Made by a program: the position numbers and the translations under genes
Assembly (NCBI RefSeq): GCF_003441595.1
Contig: NZ_CP031848.1
Span: 3,534,001-3,598,000 of the forward strand
Length of the DNA: 64,000 nt
Source: Marinobacter sp. Arc7-DN-1
GTDB lineage: Bacteria; Pseudomonadota; Gammaproteobacteria; Pseudomonadales; Oleiphilaceae
Direction: 5' to 3'
Shown here: positions 31,236 to 40,855 of the stretch, one piece after another
How the letters are laid out: each line of letters opens with the position of its first letter
How positions within the stretch are numbered: position 1 is the stretch's first letter
The notes under the pieces: model-generated
The model's database searches: none
Seen by the model: the letters and a program-made list of their open reading frames with translations, nothing else
Told to the model about the DNA's origin: nothing

Positions 31236-33670
31236 TGGAATTGAAGAGCCGAAAAAATAAGGACTTATGCCGAAGGCTTGTTCAGGAGTGGATAGGAGAA
31301 GCCTCCAAAGATCCTGGGATTCTCTACCAGGTGAAGTTGACCGATCGAGGGAATACCGAGGTTCCGATGGTTAGCAGTGGGGACTTAGGGGTCAAGATTG
31401 GTCTTTCGCGCAGGCAAGCTGCCCGGGTATTGCCTAGCATGTGTCGGGGCGAATTGGATCAAATTCTTGAGATGATGCGCTCTGAGGGCCTGGTTACCCC
31501 GGGTGCCACTGCTCAGAATATGAATCATATAAACAAACTGAAGTTATTTTTATTGAGGGCTAAAAAGAATCCGGCCCTGCTAAAAAGAATCCCAATGCAC
31601 GGGAGAAAAATTCAGGTTACGAGATTTATCCACGAGTTTCCTGAGTACGAATTTCCAACGATTTTCACAAAGTCTGCCTTCAACCGATCGTCAAGGGTTT
31701 CATACGAGTATTTCCACAGTGTTTTTGCGCCGGAAGTTGTTAATGAGCTCAAAAAGGCTGGTCTTTGCGATGAAATATTTACAGCCTCAAATAGAAAACC
31801 GCGTTCTGAGCCAGCAAATAATACTTTTAAGGAAACTAGGGATGGCATCGATATCTCTTCAGTTTCTGAGTTCGAGACTCTTTGCAAAAAGCCTTTTGAT
31901 TCGGTCTATTTCTTGTTCGCACTTGGTGCGCGAGGTGTATCGTCTTTGTCAGCGATAGAGCAATACAGGACAACCGCGCAGTTCGTAGAAAGCTTCTTGA
32001 GATCTCAAGGTATGGATGGTTCTGAAACTGTCCGAGAAGTCTTGAGTGATTATCTTGCAGTGAAGTTTCGAGCCTATTTGGAAAATTTAATTGCTGCAAA
32101 AGACATCTCTCCAACCTACGGCTCGACACAAGTTTCGAATCTTCTGAGGTCGCTTCAACGCTTCTCTGAGCTGGTCGGGGCGGAACATTTCGATTTTATA
32201 AAGGCTTCTGGCTTCAAGGTGATGGGAAGGACAACTGAGAAGTACCAGCCTTACTCTCGAACGGAACGCGAAGTTATCGCCGGTGCCTTGGAAAAAGATA
32301 TGCGGCGAGTATGGGAGCAATATTCTAGCGTTTACGAACCTACACAGAGTGGTCAAACCTTTGTGGTTGAAACGAAAAGTGGACTCCAGATCGACGGAAG
32401 CCTTTGCACGAAAGAAAACTTGCGTTGGTTTTTCGATCACAAACTTGGGAGTAAGCCATTCCGTCTAAGTGAACTTATAGGGAGTGAGGCCCAATCAAAC
32501 GAGAAGCTTTTCCGATCAGGCTTTGAGCAATACCGGTGGCGTTATTCTGATGAGCAAATGACTTTGTCGCAGCTTTACGACTCCTGGGGTGTTCCAAGGA
32601 ATCCTTACCGAGAAGATATTTTTGCTTTTTACATGCGCCTGGTCCAAGTCACAGGCATGAACCCCATGTCCGCTTTGGACTTAGAGGTCGATTCATTCGA
32701 GCCAAAGCATCCGGCGACACTGAAGCCATGCTTGCGTTATTGGAAAGAACGAAGCAGTGGAGCGAAGGAAATGCACCTTGATATCTTTAGCTCTGAGATA
32801 ACGTGGCTCTCAGCGTCTCAAGCATCCAAGATTTCTGAAATTATTGAAAGAGTAAAAGCTCTTACAAAAAATCTCAGAGACAGCCTTCCTGAAGATCACG
32901 AGAACAAAAACCTATTGTTTATAGCCGAAGCAAAACCGCCACAGGCCCTTGGCACGGTGCTTCGTTTCTACTCCTCTGGCTACGACAAGTATCGAAATAT
33001 TTTCGAAACGAGATATATCAATGAGCTCACAGACTCTGATACGGGCGAGATGGTTTCAATTGTTGCTACGCGCTTCCGAGCCTCTATGGTCAGCGAGATG
33101 ATTGAGGCAGGAGTGTCTGTGCGCGAAATTCAGTTAATGATGGGGCACTCTTCGATAAAAACTACCCTTAGCTATTTGGATCGAATGGATTTCAATAAAC
33201 AATCTCGCCAAATGATTCTCGAAAAGCTGGAGATGATTTATAACAACGCCTGGGTTCCTCAGGAGAAGGATAAACTGCCTGAGAAGGAAAAGGATCATGG
33301 GGAGGTTATTTTTAAGACTCCTTTGGGAGGGTGTGCGAATATCTTTAATCCGCCAGATTTCATAAAAAATTCAGCTAGTTATGATGGTGGTGCATGTTCT
33401 AACTTTAATAAGTGCTTGAGTTGCGAAAATGTGATCATCACTACTTCCCACCTTCCAGATCTTTTTGCCTTGCTGCGCGACTACCGAGTCGCTTGGAAAA
33501 ACGGAAGCGTTGCAGCAACGCCGTACGGCTCAGTCATTCGTGAAAATATTGAAATCCTAGAACTGATTTTGGGAGACGAATCGGAGTTCCAGAAAAGCGA
33601 ATTGGAAAAGGCCGAACGGCTCTCCAGGTACATTGATTCTGCGGTGATGATAGATGGGGCGGCTGTATGA
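31235..33670 (+). CDS. Large recombinase-like protein with degenerate active site
   Basis: An 811-residue protein whose last third looks like a tyrosine recombinase: GHSSIKTTLSYLD near residue 640 keeps the His and Tyr. The box I Arg position reads TGMNPMSAL (Asn for Arg), and box II reads RFRASM, lacking the usual RH pair. It may be an architectural partner rather than a cutting enzyme. The C-terminus has a Cys cluster (GGCANIF, GGACSNFNKCLSC) followed by ITTSHLPDLFALL. It overlaps both neighbours (TGATG before, ATGA after). TnpB of Tn554-like elements and GmtZ of Gamma-Mobile-Trio islands are the closest parallels I know. Confidence 0.75.
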   Translation: MELKSRKNKDLCRRLVQEWIGEASKDPGILYQVKLTDRGNTEVPMVSSGDLGVKIGLSRRQAARVLPSMCRGELDQILEMMRSEGLVTPGATAQNMNHINKLKLFLLRAKKNPALLKRIPMHGRKIQVTRFIHEFPEYEFPTIFTKSAFNRSSRVSYEYFHSVFAPEVVNELKKAGLCDEIFTASNRKPRSEPANNTFKETRDGIDISSVSEFETLCKKPFDSVYFLFALGARGVSSLSAIEQYRTTAQFVESFLRSQGMDGSETVREVLSDYLAVKFRAYLENLIAAKDISPTYGSTQVSNLLRSLQRFSELVGAEHFDFIKASGFKVMGRTTEKYQPYSRTEREVIAGALEKDMRRVWEQYSSVYEPTQSGQTFVVETKSGLQIDGSLCTKENLRWFFDHKLGSKPFRLSELIGSEAQSNEKLFRSGFEQYRWRYSDEQMTLSQLYDSWGVPRNPYREDIFAFYMRLVQVTGMNPMSALDLEVDSFEPKHPATLKPCLRYWKERSSGAKEMHLDIFSSEITWLSASQASKISEIIERVKALTKNLRDSLPEDHENKNLLFIAEAKPPQALGTVLRFYSSGYDKYRNIFETRYINELTDSDTGEMVSIVATRFRASMVSEMIEAGVSVREIQLMMGHSSIKTTLSYLDRMDFNKQSRQMILEKLEMIYNNAWVPQEKDKLPEKEKDHGEVIFKTPLGGCANIFNPPDFIKNSASYDGGACSNFNKCLSCENVIITTSHLPDLFALLRDYRVAWKNGSVAATPYGSVIRENIEILELILGDESEFQKSELEKAERLSRYIDSAVMIDGAAV

Positions 33671-35724
33671 ATATTGGGAATGTATTTGAGAGTTTAAGGC
33701 AGTACCGCCAAATATCCTCTGCGCTCCTCATACTGAGTCTGAAAGGACAGAAGGCTAATAGTGCTTCGGAATCGAAAGAGGTCAAGGCTCTACTTGAAAT
33801 ATTGAATCTGAAAGTATCTGGTTCCTCAATTTTTTCAGACAAAGTTTGGCATTTCGAGGAAGCCCAAGAAAAGTCTGCAAAATCAATATCAAAGGATAGG
33901 TTTAAGTTCAATTTTGATGATTACCCAAACATTCCTGAGCCCATCATTTTTGAGTTAAAAATGGTTATTTTGATGGTCTCACTGCTTCCACGCTCTGAAC
34001 TCCAAAGGATTGAGAAAAAGAACACATCGTTCAAAATTCAGTCCCTCACGAGCATGTTCAAGGCTACCCTTAGGTATTTTGATCACATCTTTTCTTCTTT
34101 GATTGATGCTTTTGGTGCTGATGTCGTGAGCGATAACTTCCAATCATTGCAGGACCTGAAAAGGACCCACTTCGTTGAGTATTCCGAGGGTTTTGAGATC
34201 ACAAGCCAAACTGCAACTCTGATTGAGCGAGCTTTTGGTTTTTTTCATGCTAAGCGTATTCGCGAATATGTATTTGCCAAAAAGCTCGTTCTCCCTCGGT
34301 TAGCCCAAACAAAAGCAGTAGTTTCTGAGTCTACGAAGCGAGACCGCGATAAGGTTTTACCAGGTGAGGTCTTTGAGAAAGTATCTGCAATTTCGGGATA
34401 TGTTATAACTGATTTTCTAACAAAGCTTGGAGTCGAAGTTACGGACAAAACTGCACTAAAGATGAGGCGAAATTTTCCGTTCGAAGTTGAAGATCTGGGG
34501 TTGCTAGATGTTGATTGGGGTGTCATAGATACCTACGCAATGAATAGGTTGCTAGGCCGAGGCTATCCCTACGATGAAGCACTTAAGTATCTAAACGATG
34601 TTTCAAACTTGTTGACGAAAGGTCAGCAAGTTGCCGCGATGCGCGGGGCTTTAAACCAGCGTTTTGACGCTAGAAATGGATCCGCTCTTGTTCAAGACTA
34701 TCTGGCTCTGGTCTATCGATCAGCGCTCTATATCATTGCTCAATACACAGGGATGCGTCCATCAGAGCTATTCGAAATTAGATTGGACAAGCCTCTTGAA
34801 GAGTCCTTCGGCGTTCCTTGCATTGTGTCGCATGTAAAAAAACACCAGGAATTTGAGCGATCGCTGTTCGACGATAAATGGGTTTGCATTCCCGCAATGG
34901 TTGATGCCCTTAACGCAGCGAAGGTCATTTCACGCATCAGAGTAAATCCCTATCTGCTTTCAAAAGACGGGACAACAGCTTTCGGTGGCGAGCCATCTCA
35001 TTACTCTGCAAACGGGCTGAAAACCCCGCTCAAGCTGCATTTTCAGCAAATTGTTCCCGAGGACTATGACGAGATTGAGGTCTACCCCTATCTCCTGCGA
35101 CACACCCTTGCATACCAGCTTTTCAGGGCCGACTTAGGGCTTCCGTTTATCAGTCACCAGCTCAAGCATTTCGGCAATCTCGTGGGTGCGTTTAGTACAG
35201 CATCGAATAAAGGCTTTTCCGTAAACACCCTGAGCTACGGTGAGATCGGCGAGCAGCTGAGTGGATCTGGGAGAGCGAGAAATCTTCGCCATAAAGCAGA
35301 AGTTGATGCTGTGCGAGCCGCTTTCGATCCGGATGCAGCCTATGCAGGAGTAAATGGTGAAGACCACAAAAATAGAATGATAAGAGTTTTTGAGGGCTAC
35401 CAGGCATCTGGCTTCACTAAAGAAGAGATCTTTGAGGCTATGGCAGAGCAAGGTATGGCAATCGCAAACGTTGGGACTGGGATGTGTTACGGGGGTAAAA
35501 CCGAAGATTTCGATGAAAGCCTTCCTTGTATTGGCGGGCTTAGATGCAATCCCGTTCGATGCTCAAATGCTGTCGTCACGGAGGCCCACATTCCGAAGTG
35601 GCGTGAGGTGTATGTCGAGAATATGAGAGTCGTTGAAAGTGGAAGTGAAGATGTGTCCACAGAACACGCTCTGGAGGCAGCCAATGAAGCTCGAATGGTT
35701 TTACAGTCTTTAGGGGCATTTTGA
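33667..35724 (+). CDS. Second large recombinase-like protein with Cys-rich tail
   Basis: A 685-residue protein. The C-terminal half carries TGMRPSELFEI (box I Arg, near residue 360) and LLRHTLAYQLF (box II Arg-His, near 475). Possible Tyr residues follow in NTLSYGEIG. The LGH motif is altered to LKHFG. Beyond it lies a Cys-rich tail (MCYGGKTEDF, LPCIGGLRCNPVRCSN) ending VVTEAHIPKW, which parallels the tail of the preceding protein and suggests common descent. The N-terminal half has no domain I recognise. Translation is coupled by ATGA upstream, and the next gene starts at the base after the stop. Confidence 0.75.
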   Translation: MNIGNVFESLRQYRQISSALLILSLKGQKANSASESKEVKALLEILNLKVSGSSIFSDKVWHFEEAQEKSAKSISKDRFKFNFDDYPNIPEPIIFELKMVILMVSLLPRSELQRIEKKNTSFKIQSLTSMFKATLRYFDHIFSSLIDAFGADVVSDNFQSLQDLKRTHFVEYSEGFEITSQTATLIERAFGFFHAKRIREYVFAKKLVLPRLAQTKAVVSESTKRDRDKVLPGEVFEKVSAISGYVITDFLTKLGVEVTDKTALKMRRNFPFEVEDLGLLDVDWGVIDTYAMNRLLGRGYPYDEALKYLNDVSNLLTKGQQVAAMRGALNQRFDARNGSALVQDYLALVYRSALYIIAQYTGMRPSELFEIRLDKPLEESFGVPCIVSHVKKHQEFERSLFDDKWVCIPAMVDALNAAKVISRIRVNPYLLSKDGTTAFGGEPSHYSANGLKTPLKLHFQQIVPEDYDEIEVYPYLLRHTLAYQLFRADLGLPFISHQLKHFGNLVGAFSTASNKGFSVNTLSYGEIGEQLSGSGRARNLRHKAEVDAVRAAFDPDAAYAGVNGEDHKNRMIRVFEGYQASGFTKEEIFEAMAEQGMAIANVGTGMCYGGKTEDFDESLPCIGGLRCNPVRCSNAVVTEAHIPKWREVYVENMRVVESGSEDVSTEHALEAANEARMVLQSLGAF

Positions 35725-36207
35725 ATGACCGAATTACCATTCGATCAGCGGAACCAGGAAGACTTTGAGGATGTCACTGAGCGGATCAGCGAGGCTCTTC
35801 TGGAAATTGCGTCCGATTCGAAAGTCAAAGCGACGATTACTGAATTGGCGAAAAGAGCAAAAGTACATCGAAATACCATCAGGAACCGAGAGTGGCCCTT
35901 GGATCGGCTAGACGCGATTAAGTTAGATCGAAAGTCGGCGGTCGAGAAAAAGGCAGATCAGAATCAGCCTAAGCCCGTCGATGTTCTTGCTGAAAGGCTT
36001 GAAAAGTCTCATCAAGAGATACTCTATTGGTATAAAGAATATAAAGGTATGAAAGCCATGTACGAAGGTGCGAGTGAAAGCGTTACGTTTTTGGCAAAAT
36101 CGAAAGAAAGCCTAAAAGCGAAAGTTAAGACCTTAGAGCAAGAGCTGCAGAACTTGAGAGATGAGTACGAGCGAGTCCGCGACCTTTTGAATACGGTGAG
36201 TGAGTAA
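35725..36207 (+). CDS. Small HTH / coiled-coil protein of the recombinase operon
   Basis: A 160-residue protein. Residues about 35-60 ([19 protein letters not shown]) look like a helix-turn-helix, and the region from about 90 to 158 is heptad-rich coiled coil. TnpC of Tn554-type elements and the small GmtX-type member of Gamma-Mobile-Trio islands have a similar size and layout, so a role as recombination accessory or regulator is inferred. It shares the TAATG junction with the thymidylate synthase gene that follows. Confidence 0.7.
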   Translation: MTELPFDQRNQEDFEDVTERISEALLEIASDSKVKATITELAKRAKVHRNTIRNREWPLDRLDAIKLDRKSAVEKKADQNQPKPVDVLAERLEKSHQEILYWYKEYKGMKAMYEGASESVTFLAKSKESLKAKVKTLEQELQNLRDEYERVRDLLNTVSE

Positions 36208-37058
36208 TGAAACAGTATTTGGATTTATGCCAGCGAATCATTGATGACGGTGTGTGGGTTGAAAATAGACGCACCGGCAAGCGTTGCTTAACCGTGATAA
36301 ACGCAGACATGGAATATGATGTCGCTGGCAATCTGTTCCCGCTGATTACGACTAGAAAGAGTTTCTGGAAGGGCGCTGTTGCTGAACTGCTGGGTTATCT
36401 CAGAGGTTATGATAACGCAGCTCAATTTCGATCCATCGGCTGTAATACGTGGAATGCGAATGCCAACGAAAATGAGGCTTGGCTAAATAATCCAGCCCGT
36501 AAGGGTGAGGATGATATGGGGCGGGTTTACGGCGTGCAGGGGCGAAGCTGGCAGACCCCGGATGGCAAGCCCATTGATCAGTTAAAAAAGGTTGTCGATG
36601 ATTTGTCAAAAGGGATCGATGATAGGGGGGAAATCGTCACATTTTATAACCCCGGCGAATTCCATCTTGGATGCCTGCGCCCGTGCATGCACACACACAA
36701 TTTTTCTTTGCTCGGGGATAGACTCTATTTAACATCAACACAGCGATCGTGTGATGTGCCGCTGGGCCTTAACTTTAATCAGGTCCAAGTATTCTGCCTC
36801 TTGGCGTTAATAGCGCAAATCACAGGTAATAAACCAGGCAAGGCATTTCACAAGATTGTTAACGCGCACATCTATGAAGACCAGTTAGAGCTCATGCGCG
36901 ATGTTCAGCTGAAGCGCGAGCCTTTCCCATCGCCTCAGTTCCATATCAATCCGGACATCAAGACTCTAGAGGACATTGAGACGTGGGTGACCGTGGATGA
37001 TTTTGAAGTAACCGGCTACCAACATCATGGGCCTATCAAGTATCCCTTCTCGGTGTAA
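36207..37058 (+). CDS. thyA: Island-borne thymidylate synthase
   Basis: Complete 283-residue thymidylate synthase, clearly divergent from the host ThyA. The catalytic Cys is in [11 protein letters not shown], the dUMP-phosphate Arg in [16 protein letters not shown], and the His/Tyr pair in NAHIYEDQ; the N-terminal RRTGKR loop is present. The C-terminus ends PIKYPFSV, as in active enzymes. The style is closest to phage or Vibrio-type variants. The start ATG shares one base with the stop of the preceding recombinase-operon gene. This gene presumably rescues the thymidine auxotrophy caused by insertion into the host thyA. Confidence 0.93.
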   Translation: MKQYLDLCQRIIDDGVWVENRRTGKRCLTVINADMEYDVAGNLFPLITTRKSFWKGAVAELLGYLRGYDNAAQFRSIGCNTWNANANENEAWLNNPARKGEDDMGRVYGVQGRSWQTPDGKPIDQLKKVVDDLSKGIDDRGEIVTFYNPGEFHLGCLRPCMHTHNFSLLGDRLYLTSTQRSCDVPLGLNFNQVQVFCLLALIAQITGNKPGKAFHKIVNAHIYEDQLELMRDVQLKREPFPSPQFHINPDIKTLEDIETWVTVDDFEVTGYQHHGPIKYPFSV

Positions 37059-37114
37059 ATTGGTCTGGCCAAGTGGGACAACTTTTTGGGTGAAAATGGA
37101 GAACACTATGCCTG

Positions 37115-37969
37115 TTGGACGTGAACTTGCCTGAGTTTATTACATGGAAACAGTTTGAAGCATACCACCCTTACCCCGAACAGGCTGGTAAGGACCGTCT
37201 CTTTCATCTGCGGCCTATCGCAGGCGTTAAAGATTGTCGCCTGGAACACTTGTTTGTTGATGGCTTGCTTTTTCACTCTGCACCAGAACGCCTCAATGAC
37301 CCATTTGAGTGTAAGCCGCACTACAAAGAGCCCGCGAACCAGGCGGAGCGAGATATATTATTGAGCCATCTTCACAAGGTCCTTCTGAAACACGGAATGC
37401 ATGCAGATGAGGCTATGGCTAGGATAGTGGGGTGCATTAAAAATCCGACACTTCTCTCTCAACTTCTGCATCAAAGCGGGCTTGAATCATTCGCCGAGAT
37501 GCGAATGTATAGTTTTACTGCATCCAATAACAACCTCCCTATGTGGACGCACTATGGAGCCCTACATACTGGGATTTGTATTGAGTTCGATGCCACAGTT
37601 TGGCCGATCAGCGGTGCACGAAAGGTTAAGTACCAGAAAGAATATCCTCAGATTGCCTATCCGCCTGAAGAAGATGAGAGAAATATGCGTCCAGGTTTAA
37701 TCAAGTCGGAAGCGTGGGGGTATGAGCAGGAATTTCGACATATTTTTTTCCCGGGAGCTGAGGTAATTCCGAGTAACGGAGATTCGATACCACTGCATCC
37801 TGAGACCATGACTGGACTTTACTTCGGGGTCAACGCAGATCCTGACGAGAAAGATCGAATTCTAAAAATGGTAGAAAAAGGACCCTTTAATCCAAAAATT
37901 TATGAAGGGGCTCTGTCCTCGACCAAATTCAAGATTGAATTTGATCCGATGAGTAACCGTTTAGATTGA
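37115..37969 (+). CDS. DUF2971 family protein
   Basis: A 284-residue protein with DUF2971 hallmarks: LFVDGLLFHSAPERLNDPFECKP near residue 50, PMWTHYGALHTGICIEFD near 140, then YQKEYPQIAYP and WGYEQEFRHIF. The family occurs in mobile and defence regions; the function is unknown. The start is uncertain. The frame opens with TTG (37115) or GTG (37121), both lacking a well-spaced ribosome site. A well-placed GGAGA instead serves an ATG at 37108 in another frame that stops after eight codons, so a small frameshift is possible. It lies 56 bases after the island thyA. Confidence 0.8.
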   Translation: MDVNLPEFITWKQFEAYHPYPEQAGKDRLFHLRPIAGVKDCRLEHLFVDGLLFHSAPERLNDPFECKPHYKEPANQAERDILLSHLHKVLLKHGMHADEAMARIVGCIKNPTLLSQLLHQSGLESFAEMRMYSFTASNNNLPMWTHYGALHTGICIEFDATVWPISGARKVKYQKEYPQIAYPPEEDERNMRPGLIKSEAWGYEQEFRHIFFPGAEVIPSNGDSIPLHPETMTGLYFGVNADPDEKDRILKMVEKGPFNPKIYEGALSSTKFKIEFDPMSNRLD

Positions 37970-38023
37970 TTGTTGGTTCGCAGTGAGGCCCTGAGTGACT
38001 CTCTGAGCGCCTTGTTCGTTTGA

Positions 38024-38033
38024 GGGGGGGGGG
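38024..38033 (+). repeat. Run of ten G upstream of the VPA1267-like gene
   Basis: Ten consecutive G, followed by AGGAGGA, lie 58 bases before the ATG at 38091. Such runs slip in replication and can change promoter spacing; whether this one does is unknown. Confidence 0.6.
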
Positions 38034-38090
38034 AGGAGGAGTGTTGGGTTTAGTTGTGTCGTCCCCTAGAAGTGCCTTTTAAGGAGAAAT

Positions 38091-38564
38091 ATGAGCAAGG
38101 AAAAAGGCAGGGAGTATTTGGAAAAGTTCAGGGCTTGGGCTGCTTCCATGAGCGACGATGATTTCCTCAACATCGTTTACGCCCCCACGGGCGGTCTGAA
38201 TAAGCAGGAGATCAAGAAGGTTGCGGGCTTGAGTGATCAAGCGATTAAAAAGAATGCTGGGGTGGTATCGGCCCTAAAAGAGCTGGAGAGCGAGCTGCGG
38301 GATCGTGGTGTCCTGCCACCACTTACAGAACACGGTGAAAAGGCTCAGTCCGGGCCGAAACACTATGACAAGAAGGCCCGCAGTGCCTCAATGGATGCCC
38401 AGCGAGTCGCGCACTTAGAGTCCGATAACCATGACCTTAGAGTGCGAATAGACAAGCTTGAGAAAGAAAATGAAGCGCTTCGATCCAAGATCTCTTCAAG
38501 CAAGGAAACAATCGAAGCAATCACAGACGGTCTAGCGGTATTTACACAATGTCCGTCGAGCTGA
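38091..38564 (+). CDS. VPA1267-like coiled-coil protein
   Basis: A 157-residue protein. The N-terminal half has a conserved block (KGREYLEKFRAWAAS, then NKQEIKKVAGLSDQAIKKN and LRDRGVLPPLT) that I recall from the VPA1267 family of Vibrio islands. The C-terminal half (about 100-145) is a heptad-rich coiled coil. It has a ribosome site (AAGGAG) and overlaps the start of the helicase gene by 16 bases, so the two are coupled. A DNA-binding or adaptor role is only inferred. Confidence 0.65.
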   Translation: MSKEKGREYLEKFRAWAASMSDDDFLNIVYAPTGGLNKQEIKKVAGLSDQAIKKNAGVVSALKELESELRDRGVLPPLTEHGEKAQSGPKHYDKKARSASMDAQRVAHLESDNHDLRVRIDKLEKENEALRSKISSSKETIEAITDGLAVFTQCPSS

Positions 38565-40732
38565 TCCCTGGCGAAGAAATGATTCGAGTCACTGGCGTTC
38601 CCCTCAAACGCACTTACTCAACGGTGATTCGAGGCGTGCCGGTCAACAATGAACACCAGCTGAAGTCTGCAAATTATTTCGTTTCAGTGATTGTCGAAAC
38701 CCAGTTCCTGCCGGTAGATCCGACGCCTGGGCAGCTTTGGAAGCTGCGAGGAAATAAGACCGTCACAGAAATGGATCATGGTAACTACAAGACCAACGAA
38801 CACGCCTACGACAGGCCGGAGGTGTTTGACCTCCACATGCCAGATACCGGCGAAAGTTTCATCACCTTTGTGGGTAAGGACAAAGCGTTCACGGGGATCG
38901 GAGAGTCCAAAGCTCGCCAGCTTTGGGCTCGCTTCGGCGTCGACATCCACCGAATACTCTCAGCAGGCACCGCAAAGGACGTGAAGGCCTTGCAGGAGGT
39001 GATCACCGATAAATCGATCAAGGCCCTTTTTGCAGGCTATGAGAAGTATCAGAACCTGCGCCATACGGTATGGATGAGCCAAGCCGGAATCCCCCATCAC
39101 GTTCAGCGTAGAATCCTGAAGCATCACAAACTGGGTACGATTGAAGCGATCAGGGGGAATCCTTTCGAGTTGATTCACTTCGGGATGAGCTTTAAGGACA
39201 TCGACAACCTGCTGAATGCCACATATCGGAATGCCTGGGAGCATGACCGTTATCCAGCAGAGCGGAAGAAAGCCGCTATGATCCAAGCACTGAAAGATTG
39301 CATGGAGGACGGCAGTACGTGGCTCAGGGCTGGTCAGGTTAAGACCAAGGCATTCAACTATCTCAAGAATGAAACTCTTTGTGAAGAAGGCATCGAATGG
39401 CTTAAAAACACGCCCAGAGTCGCTCTCTATTACGAGCCGGATGGCCGGCTGCATCCAACAGCAACTGCCATCCAAGAGCTTGCCACCGCGAAGCGCATCA
39501 AACACTTATTAGCCCGTAAAACACCACTTTCGGATCAGGATGAAGGGGCGTTTCAGGAAGTTTTGTCTCAACTTCCTTACGAACTGACGGGCAAGCAACA
39601 GCTCGCCGTTATGACCAGTCTTACCGAAGGTATCAGTTGCATTACCGGCGGTGCGGGAACGGGCAAAACCACCGTGTTGTCGACGTTCCTTCAAACAGCT
39701 TCAAAAATTGGTTATAGCATCCATGCGGTTGCCTTGTCTGGTCGAGCTGCCATGCGACTCCACGAGTCTATTGGTTATCTCACGATGACCATTGCCCGGT
39801 TTTTGCGGGAAGAGCCTGTTTCATGCCCAGAAGGCGGCAAAGTGCTACTGGTCATCGACGAGGCATCGATGATCGATCTCCCAACCATGTTCAGCATTAT
39901 CAATCACGTTCATTCATCCGTGAAAATCGTCTTAACTGGAGACCCAAGCCAACTCCCGCCTATAGGTGTTGGGAAGATCCTTCATGACCTGGTTTTGTCC
40001 GATCATGTCCAAAACACCATGTTGGATATCGTAAAGCGCCAGAAGGGAAGCACAGGGATCCCCGAGTATTCGAAGAAGGTTAATCTAGGCGAGGTGCCTA
40101 ACGAATTGACTACTGGAAACATTCATTTCCATGAAGTTGATAACACAGATCTTGGGCTGAAAAAGGCCGTCGAACTATACCTGGAAAGCCCCGAGGCATC
40201 TCGAATAATCGCGCCCACAAGGAAGCTGGTTGAAGTGGCCAATTCGTCTATTCAAGAGATTTACAACGGTGACTCACCGGTTATGAATTTCAACTTGGAA
40301 AGTGAAGAATATTACCTAAAACTGCGATTAAACGATCAGATCTTGTTTACTCAAAACAATCCCGGGGTCGGTGTCCAAAACGGGTCGCTCGGAAAGCTGG
40401 TAAGCGTGACGCAAGAAGGTGACGTTTTGGGCATCGTAGAGTTGGATACAGGGGGGGCTGTCGAAATCGAAGGTGGGCTACTGGATGCGCTGGAACTTGG
40501 CTACGCGATGACCCTGCATAAAGCCCAAGGCAGCCAGTTCCGGCGTGTGATCATTCTCCTGAAAGCAGGGAGAGTTATGGATCGGAGCTGGATATACACA
40601 GCCCTCACTCGTGCTGAGGTAGAAGTTCACATTATTGGTTCCCCCTCGGTCTTCCGTAAAGTCGTTGAGGCACCACCTAAAGCCTTCAAGCGAAAAACAT
40701 TGCTACCGCCGCTTCTCAATCACCTGACGTGA
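38549..40732 (+). CDS. RecD2-like SF1B DNA helicase
   Basis: A 727-residue helicase. The N-terminal third is an OB-like and helix-hairpin-helix region (FTGIGESKARQLW near residue 115). Walker A (GGAGTGKTT) is near residue 370 and Walker B (VIDEAS) near 436. GDPSQLPPIG, then GYAMTLHKAQGSQ and YTALTRAE are motifs III, V and VI of the RecD family. Without RecB or RecC nearby it resembles stand-alone RecD2. In an island it could process DNA during transfer or integration, or act against phage DNA. It is coupled to the upstream coiled-coil gene. Confidence 0.88.
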   Translation: MSVELIPGEEMIRVTGVPLKRTYSTVIRGVPVNNEHQLKSANYFVSVIVETQFLPVDPTPGQLWKLRGNKTVTEMDHGNYKTNEHAYDRPEVFDLHMPDTGESFITFVGKDKAFTGIGESKARQLWARFGVDIHRILSAGTAKDVKALQEVITDKSIKALFAGYEKYQNLRHTVWMSQAGIPHHVQRRILKHHKLGTIEAIRGNPFELIHFGMSFKDIDNLLNATYRNAWEHDRYPAERKKAAMIQALKDCMEDGSTWLRAGQVKTKAFNYLKNETLCEEGIEWLKNTPRVALYYEPDGRLHPTATAIQELATAKRIKHLLARKTPLSDQDEGAFQEVLSQLPYELTGKQQLAVMTSLTEGISCITGGAGTGKTTVLSTFLQTASKIGYSIHAVALSGRAAMRLHESIGYLTMTIARFLREEPVSCPEGGKVLLVIDEASMIDLPTMFSIINHVHSSVKIVLTGDPSQLPPIGVGKILHDLVLSDHVQNTMLDIVKRQKGSTGIPEYSKKVNLGEVPNELTTGNIHFHEVDNTDLGLKKAVELYLESPEASRIIAPTRKLVEVANSSIQEIYNGDSPVMNFNLESEEYYLKLRLNDQILFTQNNPGVGVQNGSLGKLVSVTQEGDVLGIVELDTGGAVEIEGGLLDALELGYAMTLHKAQGSQFRRVIILLKAGRVMDRSWIYTALTRAEVEVHIIGSPSVFRKVVEAPPKAFKRKTLLPPLLNHLT

Positions 40733-40855
40733 ATTGGCTGGGAAACAGAAGGCCCCATTTTGGATAAACGCTAAGGTGAAAAAGGCTTGCGATTAGGTTA
40801 TGGGAAGTTGATATTTGCTGCCTCATGAACACGAAATGGCCACTCAAGTTCAGCA

